A DNA stretch of 64,000 nt from Hyphococcus sp. (GTDB lineage Bacteria; Pseudomonadota; Alphaproteobacteria; Caulobacterales; Parvularculaceae). The stretch spans positions 1 through 64,000 of the forward strand of contig JAJFFY010000007.1 in the NCBI GenBank assembly GCA_021776415.1, in the 5' to 3' direction. The position numbers and the translations under genes are program-made. The notes beneath the pieces were generated by a model that made no database searches, was not told the origin of the DNA, and saw only the letters and a program-made list of their open reading frames with translations. This document shows, piece after piece, positions 8,726 to 16,530 of this stretch. Numbering within the stretch: the first letter of the stretch is position 1; each line of letters begins with the position of its first letter.

Positions 8726-9399
8726 CGCGCCAGCAATTTTTCAATCATCGGCGCAGCCTCGCTATAGGCCTTAAACGAGCCTGCCGCTTGGTCGCGTAAT
8801 GTCAGCGGCCCGTAGCCAAACTCAGCAATCAGACACGGCAATCCAGCGGCGTTCGCCGCCTTGATATCAGTGTCGCTGTCGCCAATAAAAACCGAACGTG
8901 TCGCGCCGGTCCGCTCAATGCACAAAAAGACCGGCGCAGGATCAGGCTTGGCCGCGCTACACGTATCCGCGCCGACAATAGTATCGAACAGAGCACCAAT
9001 GCCGAGCATATCGATCAACAGGCGCGACATCGCCTCGCGTTTATTGGTGCAGATTGCGATCCCGGCGCCGCGGCGGCGAAATCCCTCAATCATCTCAATG
9101 ACGCCGTCAAACGGCCGTGAATGGGCGGCGATATTGGCGCCATAATGATCGAGGAAGAGCTTCAACCCCTGGTCCAACTCATCATCGCTGGCCGCGCGTC
9201 CGGCGCCGGCCTCAATGCCGCGCCTCAACATTGCGCGCGCGCCATGGCCGACGAGATGGCGGACTGTGTGATGCGCCACTGGCGGCAGGCCGGCCTCGCC
9301 AAGGGCGTGGTTCATGGACGCGGCGAGATCGTCGGCTGTGTCGATCAGCGTGCCGTCAAGGTCGAATATGACTGCCGCACCCTTCAAATCCTGCATCAT
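8722..9399 (-). CDS. gph: Phosphoglycolate phosphatase (HAD superfamily)
   Basis: The 225-residue protein has the HAD motifs in order: motif I FDLDGTLIDT (Asp nucleophile near residue 13), motif II CTNK, motif III Lys in AAKPDPAP, and motif IV FIGDSDTDI. A helical cap lies between motifs I and II. This arrangement and length fit Gph, which hydrolyses 2-phosphoglycolate formed during DNA repair and oxidative metabolism. Related HAD phosphatases of similar size exist, so the substrate is by family. The start ATG has AAGGA upstream. It is divergent from glmU, and the intervening region is rich in inverted repeats. Confidence 0.85.
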   Translation of the reverse strand: MMQDLKGAAVIFDLDGTLIDTADDLAASMNHALGEAGLPPVAHHTVRHLVGHGARAMLRRGIEAGAGRAASDDELDQGLKLFLDHYGANIAAHSRPFDGVIEMIEGFRRRGAGIAICTNKREAMSRLLIDMLGIGALFDTIVGADTCSAAKPDPAPVFLCIERTGATRSVFIGDSDTDIKAANAAGLPCLIAEFGYGPLTLRDQAAGSFKAYSEAAPMIEKLLAR

Positions 9400-9424
9400 C
9401 GATGTTCCTTATCGCACATACGCC

Positions 9425-9544
9425 CTGATGGTTCGAATCTAGCGGTTCGAACCATCAGGTTTATTTGTTGATGGATCAACTTATCCAAACATTTGAATGG
9501 ACTGGCGTTCTTCATCAACAACACTCCCGCATTCAAATGTTTGG
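9425..9544. repeat. Stacked inverted repeats in gph-glmU intergenic region
   Basis: Three perfect inverted repeats lie in the divergent spacer: a 13-bp stem CTGATGGTTCGAA/TTCGAACCATCAG (9425-9437 and 9446-9458), the palindrome GTTGATGGATCAAC (9467-9480), and a 15-bp repeat CCAAACATTTGAATG/CATTCAAATGTTTGG (9485-9499 and 9530-9544) with a 30-base spacer. Neither long stem is followed by a T-run, and no gene ends here, so they are not terminators. They could be regulator sites or repeat-element remnants. Confidence 0.65.
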
Positions 9545-9635
9545 GCCGATCCACGAGCGAATCGCTGCAAGGCTCGCATAAGCTGTTTTCAATAAGTTAT
9601 GATACAGCGGTTGCAATGGAATAAATGGGCCTGGA

Positions 9636-10982
9636 ATGACCGATATTAACATCGCCGCTGTAGTTCTCGCCGCAGGCCAGGGCAAACGCATGAAATCCGC
9701 CAAGCCGAAGGTGCTGCATGAAATCGGCGGCCGGGCAATGCTAGGCCACGTTCTTGATAAGGCAATGATGCTAGCGCCGGATCGCGTTGCACTGGTAATT
9801 GGCGATCATGCGCCACAGGTCGGCGATTACGCCAAAGGAATATACCCGAAAACGACGATTGCCATCCAAACGCCGCCGCAAGGCACCGCCCATGCGGTTG
9901 AACAGGCATTGCCGGCGCTGGCGGGTTTTGATGGCGCGGCGCTGATCTTGAACGGCGATACGCCGCTGGTAAGACAGGAAACCTTGCGCGCGCTTGCAGG
10001 CGAAATCAAAAACGGCGCCGCTGTCGCCGTGCTTGGCTTTCGCCCCGACGACCCGGCGCTTTATGGTCGCTTGAAACTTAATGAGGCAGGGGAACTAGAG
10101 GCTATCGTCGAGGCCCGCGACGCAACCGAGGAAGAGCTAAACATCGACCTTTGCAATGGCGGCGTCATGGCGATTGAGGCGGCCTTTCTTCATGCCCGCC
10201 TAAAAGACATCGGCAACAATAACGCCAAGAACGAATATTATCTGACAGACATTGTCGGGCTTGCTCGCGCAGATCATCGCAAATGCGCCATGCTCGAAGT
10301 TGACCCGGACGAAATACTCGGCGCTGACAGTCGCGCTGATTTGGCTGAAGCGGAAATGATTTTTCAAGACCGGGCCCGCGCGAAAGCGCTCGAGGGCGGC
10401 GCCACTCTGCACGATCCGTCTACGGTTTATTTTTCCCATGACACGCAGATCGGCCAGGATGTGGTTGTTGGGCCGAATGTTGTGTTCGGGCCGGGGGTTG
10501 TGATTGGCAATAATGTCGAGATTAAAGCCTTCTCCCATCTGGAAGGCGCAACCGTCGCCGCTGGCGCGACGGTGGGCCCGTTTGCGCGATTGCGTCCCGG
10601 CGCCAATCTTCTGGAGGGGGCGAAGGTCGGCAATTTTGTTGAGATCAAAAACGCCGATATCGGCCCGGGCGCCAAAGTCAGCCATCTGACCTATATTGGC
10701 GATGCGGAAATCGGCGCGGGCGCCAATATTGGCGCCGGAACCATCACCTGCAATTATGACGGCTTCAGCAAGCATAAAACCACCATCGGCGCCGGTGCGT
10801 TCATCGGATCGAATTCATCGCTGGTCGCGCCGCTGACCATTGGCGCCGACGCCTATGTCGGCTCCGGCTCGGTGATTACAAAAGAGGTAGAAGCTGACGA
10901 TCTTGCCGTTGCACGAGGGCGCCAGAAGAGCGTCAAAGGCTGGGCGGCGCGGTTTCGAAAAACCAATCAAGGCGAGCGTTAG
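9636..10982 (+). CDS. glmU: Bifunctional UDP-GlcNAc pyrophosphorylase / GlcN-1-P acetyltransferase
   Basis: The 448-residue protein makes UDP-N-acetylglucosamine for peptidoglycan and lipopolysaccharide in the cytoplasm. Residues 1-230 form the uridylyltransferase domain with LAAGQGKRMKS, KPKVLHEIGG, QTPPQGTAHA and LNGDTPLV. Residues about 250-440 form a left-handed beta-helix of hexapeptide repeats (GPGVVIGNNVEIK, GAKVGNFVEIKN, GAGANIGAGTI). The acetyltransferase region includes NYDGFSKHKTTIG and SNSSLVAPLTIG. Length and domain order are normal. rpiA follows within a few bases, so the two are probably co-transcribed. Confidence 0.97.
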   Translation: MTDINIAAVVLAAGQGKRMKSAKPKVLHEIGGRAMLGHVLDKAMMLAPDRVALVIGDHAPQVGDYAKGIYPKTTIAIQTPPQGTAHAVEQALPALAGFDGAALILNGDTPLVRQETLRALAGEIKNGAAVAVLGFRPDDPALYGRLKLNEAGELEAIVEARDATEEELNIDLCNGGVMAIEAAFLHARLKDIGNNNAKNEYYLTDIVGLARADHRKCAMLEVDPDEILGADSRADLAEAEMIFQDRARAKALEGGATLHDPSTVYFSHDTQIGQDVVVGPNVVFGPGVVIGNNVEIKAFSHLEGATVAAGATVGPFARLRPGANLLEGAKVGNFVEIKNADIGPGAKVSHLTYIGDAEIGAGANIGAGTITCNYDGFSKHKTTIGAGAFIGSNSSLVAPLTIGADAYVGSGSVITKEVEADDLAVARGRQKSVKGWAARFRKTNQGER

Positions 10983-10990
10983 GGGTGGTT

Positions 10991-11686
10991 ATGGATAAGG
11001 AAGCGGGCAAAAGGCGCGCCGGCGAAGAGGCCGCAAAATATGTCGAGCGCGGCATGACCCTTGGTCTCGGCACTGGCTCCACCGCGCGTTATTTCGTTGA
11101 CGCCTTGGCGGAGAAGGCGGCTGACGGATGGGAGCTGCGCGGGGTTCCAACCTCGGAGGAGACCCGCCGCCAGGCCGAAGCGATTGGCATTGAGATCATT
11201 ACCCCGGACGAGACCACCATCATCGATCTTGCCGTTGACGGAACCGATGAGGCCGACCCGCAGCTGAACCTCATCAAGGGCGGCGGCGCGGCGCTGTTGC
11301 GCGAGAAAATTGTCGCCAGCGCCGCCCGGCGCTTTATCGTCATCGCCGATAAGTCAAAGCGCGTCGCTGCGCTGGGCGCCTTTGCCTTGCCGATCGAGAT
11401 TGAGCCCTTCGGCTGGGCGCTTACCGTGCGCAATATCCGGGCTGCACTCGCCAGCGCCGGGTTTGACGGCGCCGGAGTTGAATTGCGCGCAGATCAGGGC
11501 GTCGTCGTTAAATCCGATGGCGGCCACCTGATTATTGACTGTGCGCTGGGCCGGATTGACGAGCCGGCAAATCTCGACGACATGCTGAAAGCCATTCCCG
11601 GCGTGATCGAGACTGGCCTGTTTTGCGGCATGACCGATATGATCATTTACGGGGACGAGACCGGCGTCAGCATCGATCAGGTCTGA
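10991..11686 (+). CDS. rpiA: Ribose-5-phosphate isomerase A
   Basis: The 231-residue product interconverts ribose 5-phosphate and ribulose 5-phosphate in the pentose phosphate pathway. RpiA motifs are present: GLGTGSTARYFVDAL (phosphate loop), GVPTSEETR, DGTDEADPQLNLIKGGGAALLREKI (catalytic Asp/Glu region) and ADKSKRV. The ATG at 10991 has AGGGG five bases upstream; a GTG two codons earlier is a weaker choice. It follows glmU by 8 bases, indicating an operon. Confidence 0.95.
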   Translation: MDKEAGKRRAGEEAAKYVERGMTLGLGTGSTARYFVDALAEKAADGWELRGVPTSEETRRQAEAIGIEIITPDETTIIDLAVDGTDEADPQLNLIKGGGAALLREKIVASAARRFIVIADKSKRVAALGAFALPIEIEPFGWALTVRNIRAALASAGFDGAGVELRADQGVVVKSDGGHLIIDCALGRIDEPANLDDMLKAIPGVIETGLFCGMTDMIIYGDETGVSIDQV

Positions 11687-11774
11687 AGCCTCATTTCACA
11701 ATGGCGTGCTTTGCGCTTTATGGCCGCCATGCAATACCTTATCTACCCACTCCAGCCTGCAATCGTTGAGATCC

Positions 11775-12290
11775 ATGACAAAAACCCGGTTTGAAAAACT
11801 ACAGGACGCGATCAAAGCCTATGGCGCGGCGGCGTTTGAAAATCTTATGCGTTGCAAGGGCTTGGGGGATGCGGTGGTCTCCGGATTTCCTGACTATATC
11901 GGCTGCGAGAAGGGCTGTGTCAAAGCCGTGCCGCCAGTGGGCGCGTTCGATCCGCGTAAGGATTATGGCGACGCTGCCTTCAGCTATAGCCAGCGTGAGG
12001 TGATTGTTCTTGAGCCGATCCACTTCGCCATCGCGCTGACGATTGAAAATTCTGAAGATTCCGGCGCGTTGTGGCTGCGCACGTCCATTGCGGTCGAGGT
12101 TACCGGCGACAGTTTTGATATCTTTGTCGCTGACCGGCCGATGATCCGTGTGCCCCTCGATTACAAGGGAAAGCTTAAGCCGGTTTTTGAGGCGATCTAT
12201 AAAGAATTTATGCGCATCTTCAAAGTTGAGCTGCTGGAGTTTAACGACAAACGGTTTGAAACTGGCATTGGCTTTCTTCCAAAGAAATAA
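11775..12290 (+). CDS. Hypothetical protein between rpiA and gor
   Basis: This 171-residue cytoplasmic protein is not recognised. It has no signal peptide, no membrane helix and no catalytic motif I can name. The middle has alternating hydrophobic strands (VIVLEPIHFAIALTIE, LWLRTSIAVEVTG, FDIFVADRPMIRVPLD), suggesting a beta-rich sandwich. Flanking helices are FEKLQDAIKAYGAAAFENL and VFEAIYKEFMRIFKVELLEF. Two Cys lie in IGCEKGC. The ATG at 11775 is chosen because residues encoded upstream lack family-like composition. It lies 9 bases before gor and probably shares its transcript. Confidence 0.7.
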   Translation: MTKTRFEKLQDAIKAYGAAAFENLMRCKGLGDAVVSGFPDYIGCEKGCVKAVPPVGAFDPRKDYGDAAFSYSQREVIVLEPIHFAIALTIENSEDSGALWLRTSIAVEVTGDSFDIFVADRPMIRVPLDYKGKLKPVFEAIYKEFMRIFKVELLEFNDKRFETGIGFLPKK

Positions 12291-12299
12291 GAGATTGAA

Positions 12300-13673
12300 A
12301 TGACAAAATTTGACTATGACCTGTTCACTATCGGCGCTGGCTCGGGCGGGGTGCGCGCCTCGCGCCTCGCGGCCACTTTTGGCGCGCGCGTCGGCGTTGC
12401 TGAAGAATATCGCGTCGGCGGCACTTGCGTGGTGCGCGGCTGCATACCCAAGAAATTTCTGGTCTATGCCAGCGAATATGGCCACGGGTTTAACGAGGCC
12501 AAGGCCTATGGCTGGACGGCGGACAATGTGTCGTTCGACTGGACCCGGTTGATCGAGAATAAAGACAATGAGATCGACCGGCTAAACGGCATCTATATTC
12601 GCAATCTCAAAAACGCCGGCGCGGAAATATTCCAGTCGCGCGCAACCCTGAAAGACGCTCACACTGTCCATCTTGAAGCGGAAGGGCGCGATGTCACCGC
12701 GGAGACAATCCTCATCGCCGCCGGCGGGGCGCCATTTGTCGATCAATCGGTTCCCGGCCACGAGCTTGGCGTTACCTCAAATGAAGCCTTTCACCTCGAC
12801 AACTTGCCAAGCCATGTCGTTGTCGCTGGCGGCGGATATATCGCCGTTGAGTTTGCCTGCATCTTCCGCGGCCTCGGCTGCGAAGTTTGCCTGGTTTATC
12901 GGGGCGAAGATATTTTGCGCCACTTCGATACCGATATCTCGGTTCAAGTGCATACCGAAATGAAACGCCAGGGCATTCGCGTCATCACCCAAAGCACGTT
13001 TGAAAAGATCGAGAAGCGCGATGGCGAGGCGAAGCGCGTTCACCTCACCAATGGAACGCATATTGATACAGATCTGGTTTTCTGGGCGGTCGGGCGCACG
13101 CCATCGACTAATGGGCTGGGCCTGGAGACGGCCGGCGTTAAGGTCGACAAACAAGGCGCGGTTGTTGTCGATGATTATTCAAAATCATCCGTAGACAATA
13201 TATATGCTGTCGGCGACATCACCAATCGCGAGAACCTGACGCCGGTGGCGATCCGCGAAGGCGCGGCGTTTGCGCAAACCGTGTTCAACAACAACCCGAC
13301 AAAGATGGACTACACATTCATCCCCAAAGCGGTTTTCTCGCAACCGCCAGTGGGGACGGTGGGATATGCCGAGCACGAGGCGCGCAAAAAGTTTAGCAAT
13401 ATCGACATTTACAAAACCAATTTCCGGGCGATGAAACACACGCTGACCGGATCGGAGGAGCGCGTTTTGATGAAGCTGGTGGTCGATGGCGACACCGACC
13501 GCGTCGTCGGCTGTCATATTGTCGGCGCGGAGGCGGCGGAGATGATCCAGTGCATCGCCATCGCCGTCAAAGCCGGGGTCACCAAAGCTCAGTTTGACGA
13601 GACCGTGGCGCTCCACCCGACCATCGCCGAGGAACTGGTGACGATGCACGAAAAGTTCAAACCGAACATTTGA
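12300..13673 (+). CDS. gor: Glutathione reductase
   Basis: The 457-residue flavoenzyme reduces glutathione disulfide with NADPH in the cytoplasm. The FAD-binding GAGSGGVRAS is at residues 12-21, and the redox disulfide is Cys43/Cys48 in GGTCVVRGCIPKK. The NADPH-binding GGGYIAVEFA, the FAD-binding YAVGDI, and the C-terminal active-site His in LHPTIAEE are all present. Length is standard. The upstream gene ends 9 bases before the start. A hairpin-rich 430-base spacer follows. Confidence 0.96.
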   Translation: MTKFDYDLFTIGAGSGGVRASRLAATFGARVGVAEEYRVGGTCVVRGCIPKKFLVYASEYGHGFNEAKAYGWTADNVSFDWTRLIENKDNEIDRLNGIYIRNLKNAGAEIFQSRATLKDAHTVHLEAEGRDVTAETILIAAGGAPFVDQSVPGHELGVTSNEAFHLDNLPSHVVVAGGGYIAVEFACIFRGLGCEVCLVYRGEDILRHFDTDISVQVHTEMKRQGIRVITQSTFEKIEKRDGEAKRVHLTNGTHIDTDLVFWAVGRTPSTNGLGLETAGVKVDKQGAVVVDDYSKSSVDNIYAVGDITNRENLTPVAIREGAAFAQTVFNNNPTKMDYTFIPKAVFSQPPVGTVGYAEHEARKKFSNIDIYKTNFRAMKHTLTGSEERVLMKLVVDGDTDRVVGCHIVGAEAAEMIQCIAIAVKAGVTKAQFDETVALHPTIAEELVTMHEKFKPNI

Positions 13674-14106
13674 GGGCGCTGGCAAGTGTAACGCCGCACG
13701 CGACAAAATTCGCCCTGGGGTTGAGCCTAGCGCCTGATTTCTTGCTCAAGACGCGCCCTATAAGGGCTCCAGCGCCTCATCGGTCTAATATCAGGCTTTG
13801 CCGCCAGATCTCGTCCTCACGCTTTTTGGCGGCCCTATTGTTCCAACTCATCCAATTGGATGTGCGGCCTGATACCAAAGTGCAAAATGAGCTTTTCATT
13901 TTGTACTTTGGCAAGGCCGCCCATTTTACGTGTCTTTGGCCGCTGCGCCTTATGGCGCGTAAGCCTGCGTGGCGCTTGAACGCCCAACGGTCATGCTTTT
14001 TGACCGTTGGTATGACTTGGCGCCGGCGCCAAGAAATATTGCGCTGCACAAGGCCCTCGGATAGACCGGGCGCAACGCGAAATTACTGACGAAAGGAACA
14101 ACAGGC
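13674..14106. repeat. Hairpin-rich non-coding spacer between gor and aceB
   Basis: The 433-base spacer contains several strong inverted repeats. A 16-bp stem CCAAAGTGCAAAATGA (13875-13890) pairs with 13896-13911 (one G-U) inside an outer GCGGCC/GGCCGC stem (13864-13869 and 13915-13920). A perfect 10-bp stem CCAACGGTCA/TGACCGTTGG lies at 13984-13993 and 14001-14010. An 18-bp palindrome CTTGGCGCCGGCGCCAAG spans 14016-14033. Shorter GCCCT/AGGGC and GCGCC/GGCGC stems occur too. None is followed by a T-run. No supported gene lies here; the end carries the AAGGA site of aceB. Confidence 0.7.
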
Positions 14107-15702
14107 ATGGCGACGACAATCAGCGGGCTGGACTTTATCGGCGAGGTTACCTCAGCCGACCGGGATATCCTGACGCCGGAAGCATGCGCGTTCCTTGCCG
14201 GGCTGGTGGAGACGTTTGCGCCGCGCCGCGACGCTCTTCTGGGGGCGCGCGCTGTTTGGCAGGCGAAGATCGACGCCGGCGCGTTGCCTGAATTTCGCGC
14301 CGATTCAAAATCCGTACGCGACGATGACTGGCGTGTTGGCGCCCTGCCGACGGATCTTCTTGACCGGCGGGTGGAGATCACCGGCCCGGTGACGCGTAAA
14401 ATGATCATCAATGCGCTCAATGCCGATGTTAAAGTCTTCATGGCGGACTTTGAGGATGCGCTGTCGCCGACCTGGCGCAATGTTATCGAGGGGCAGGCGA
14501 ATATGCGCGACGCGGTCAGTCGCACCATCAGCTTTGAAGACCCGAACTCCGGCAAGCAATACAAGCTGGGCGACAATCCGGCGGTGTTGATCGCCCGGGT
14601 GCGCGGTCTCCACCTTGACGAGAAGAACGTCCTCAAAGGCGGCAAACCGATCCCTGGCTGCCTGATGGATTTTGCGCTCTATCTTTTCCACAATCACCAG
14701 CGCCTGCGCGAGAACAGTACTGGCCCATATTTCTACGTGCCGAAGCTGGAGCACTATGAAGAAGCGCGGTGGTGGAACGAGGTGTTCGTTGCGGCCCAGG
14801 AACAGCTCGGGATCGCATGCGGGACCATCAAAGCGACCTGCCTGATCGAGACGCTGCCGGCGGTGTTCGAGATGGACGAGATCCTTTTTGAGTTAAAAGA
14901 CCACGCAGCAGCGCTCAATTGCGGCCGCTGGGATTATATTTTCAGCTATATCAAAACCTTGAAAAACCACCCCGACCGGATGCTGCCGGACCGCCAGGCG
15001 GTGGGCATGGGCAAGCCGTTTCTCGACGCCTATTCGCGGCTTCTTATCCGCACCTGCCATCGTCGCGGGGCGTTGGCCATGGGCGGCATGTCGGCGTTTC
15101 TGCCGGCCAAAACGCCGGATGAAGACGCCGCCAACAAGGAAAAAGTGCGCCAGGACAAACAGCGCGAGGCCGATAATGGCCATGACGGCTCGTGGATCGC
15201 CCATCCGGCGCTCTCCGACGTCGTCAACACGGTTTATTCAGACGCCTTCAAGCCCGGCCAGACCAACCAGCTTGAAGTCATTCGCGGTGATGGCGCACCG
15301 ATCACCGCCGCCGATCTCGTGGAAACGCCCCAAGGCCCGTTCACCGACGCCGGGTTGCGCAGCAATATCCGCATCGCGCTACAATATATTGAGGCCTGGC
15401 TTGGCGGCCTCGGCGCGGTGGCGATCTATGGGTTGATGGAAGACGCCGCCACCGCGGAAATCTCCCGCGCGAGCATCTGGCAGTGGATCAAAAACAGCGC
15501 CCAGCTCGACAATGGTGAGACCATGACCGCCGATTACTATCGCAAGGTCAAGACGCAAGAGATGGATGTGGTTAAAGCCGAGCTAGGCGAGGCGCGTTGG
15601 CGCGAAGGCTGCTTCGCGGACGCGAGCGATCTGCTCGACAATCTTTGCCTGTCGGACGGTTTCGATACGTTTTTAACGCTGGAGGCCTATGACAGACTCT
15701 AG
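14107..15702 (+). CDS. aceB: Malate synthase A
   Basis: The 531-residue enzyme condenses glyoxylate with acetyl-CoA to malate in the glyoxylate shunt. The malate synthase A pattern is clear: GPVTRKMIINALNADVKVFM followed by ADFEDALSPTW, RVRGLHLDEKNV, IKATCLIETLPAVFEMDEIL, the GHDGSWIAHPAL block, and a C-terminal NCG-like region. Length matches the A form (about 530), not the longer G form. Isocitrate lyase is not in the window. Aconitase, which feeds the same route, lies one gene further on. Confidence 0.96.
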   Translation: MATTISGLDFIGEVTSADRDILTPEACAFLAGLVETFAPRRDALLGARAVWQAKIDAGALPEFRADSKSVRDDDWRVGALPTDLLDRRVEITGPVTRKMIINALNADVKVFMADFEDALSPTWRNVIEGQANMRDAVSRTISFEDPNSGKQYKLGDNPAVLIARVRGLHLDEKNVLKGGKPIPGCLMDFALYLFHNHQRLRENSTGPYFYVPKLEHYEEARWWNEVFVAAQEQLGIACGTIKATCLIETLPAVFEMDEILFELKDHAAALNCGRWDYIFSYIKTLKNHPDRMLPDRQAVGMGKPFLDAYSRLLIRTCHRRGALAMGGMSAFLPAKTPDEDAANKEKVRQDKQREADNGHDGSWIAHPALSDVVNTVYSDAFKPGQTNQLEVIRGDGAPITAADLVETPQGPFTDAGLRSNIRIALQYIEAWLGGLGAVAIYGLMEDAATAEISRASIWQWIKNSAQLDNGETMTADYYRKVKTQEMDVVKAELGEARWREGCFADASDLLDNLCLSDGFDTFLTLEAYDRL

Positions 15703-15715
15703 CCGATACGCCGCC

Positions 15716-16225
15716 TTAGCGGCATTCGCGCGCGACGCGATCAAGCGCGGCGGAAACGCCGCGCAGCGACATCACATAATTGGTCGCGGTGCCGCGCTGG
15801 GAGACGGCGCTGACGCGCATATCCGCGCCGCGGCGCATGGCCCGCACCAGCCGGCCTTCCTCATCGGTAGATTCAATGAACGCCTCGTTCTCAGAGGTGT
15901 ACATTTTCCATTTGTCGGACCCGACCCGCAAGGTTGGCTCCGGCTTGGTGTTTAGCGCATAGCCGGTCATCAGGCTCGGCTGCGCGGTTGCGGCGCCGGA
16001 CTTCCAGCTCGAGACAAGAAAGAAGACATCGCCGTGATTGACCGATTTTGGCGATTTGTCCTTGGCCTCAGTCGCCGCAAAGCAGATTTTGTCGCCGCCG
16101 GCGTCGCGCACGAAGACGCTCCAGTCCTTATAGGTCGCTACCGCCTTGGGCTCGGCGGCCAGCGCGCTGAACGAGGCAAAGCCGGTGATGACGGCGAGGG
16201 CGGCGAAAATGATCGGACGAGCCAT
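15716..16225 (-). CDS. IalB-like (invasion-associated locus B) periplasmic protein
   Basis: The 169-residue product starts at the ATG at 16225. A signal peptide (MARPIIFAALAVITGFASFSALA) precedes the mature AEPKAVATYKDWSVFVRD. The mature part follows the IalB pattern: W-x-V near the start, CFAATEA, FFLVSSWKSG, LRVGSDKWKMYTSENEAFI, and RGTATNYVMSLRG with a final Cys. These proteins are widespread in non-pathogenic Alphaproteobacteria, so no virulence role follows. The gene is convergent with aceB, with a 13-base gap. Its upstream region carries repeat copy B. Confidence 0.8.
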   Translation of the reverse strand: MARPIIFAALAVITGFASFSALAAEPKAVATYKDWSVFVRDAGGDKICFAATEAKDKSPKSVNHGDVFFLVSSWKSGAATAQPSLMTGYALNTKPEPTLRVGSDKWKMYTSENEAFIESTDEEGRLVRAMRRGADMRVSAVSQRGTATNYVMSLRGVSAALDRVARECR

Positions 16226-16299
16226 GGCTGCGGGTCTCCTTTGGGCAAACACAAATGGGCGGACAGGCAAAAACGGGTCTTTGCACCCCATATCATAGA

Positions 16300-16400
16300 G
16301 CGTGTTCACAAAAAGTGTGAGCGGTTTTTGGGTTCGAACACGCGATCACTAAAGAATCTAGTCTGCGTCCCTGATTCGACAAAAACTGTACGCAGGCTAG
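16300..16400. repeat. RIME-like composite palindromic repeat, copy B
   Basis: The parts match copy A at 3441-3550 in order. An outer stem GCGTGTTC/GAACACGC (16300-16307 and 16336-16343) surrounds CAAAAA/TTTTTG (16309-16314 and 16325-16330), with the core AAAAAGTGTGAGCGGTTTTT. The shared string AAAGAATCTA (16351-16360) follows, overlapping an 11-bp inverted repeat CTAGTCTGCGT/ACGCAGGCTAG (16358-16368 and 16390-16400, one mismatch). It lies in the divergent spacer between the ialB-like gene and acnA; the remaining bases of that spacer show nothing else but the GGAGG site of acnA. Confidence 0.65.
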
Positions 16401-16530
16401 TTCTGAATATGTCGCGACTATTGCCGAGTCTCTTGTCGAAATTTGGGCAAAAGCGTGAATTGCATGGTCGCGCCGCAGGCGCCATAAACGGCGCTGAAAT
16501 TCCTGATATTTTCCCAACCGGAGGCGCTAA

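Noticed and set aside
9425-14033. CRISPR-like arrays from the many palindromes
   Set aside because: The repeats differ from one another in sequence and are not regularly spaced, and no cas genes are present.
13670-14089. 139-codon frame between gor and aceB
   Set aside because: It runs through the hairpin cluster, starts in the gor stop and has composition set by the palindromes.
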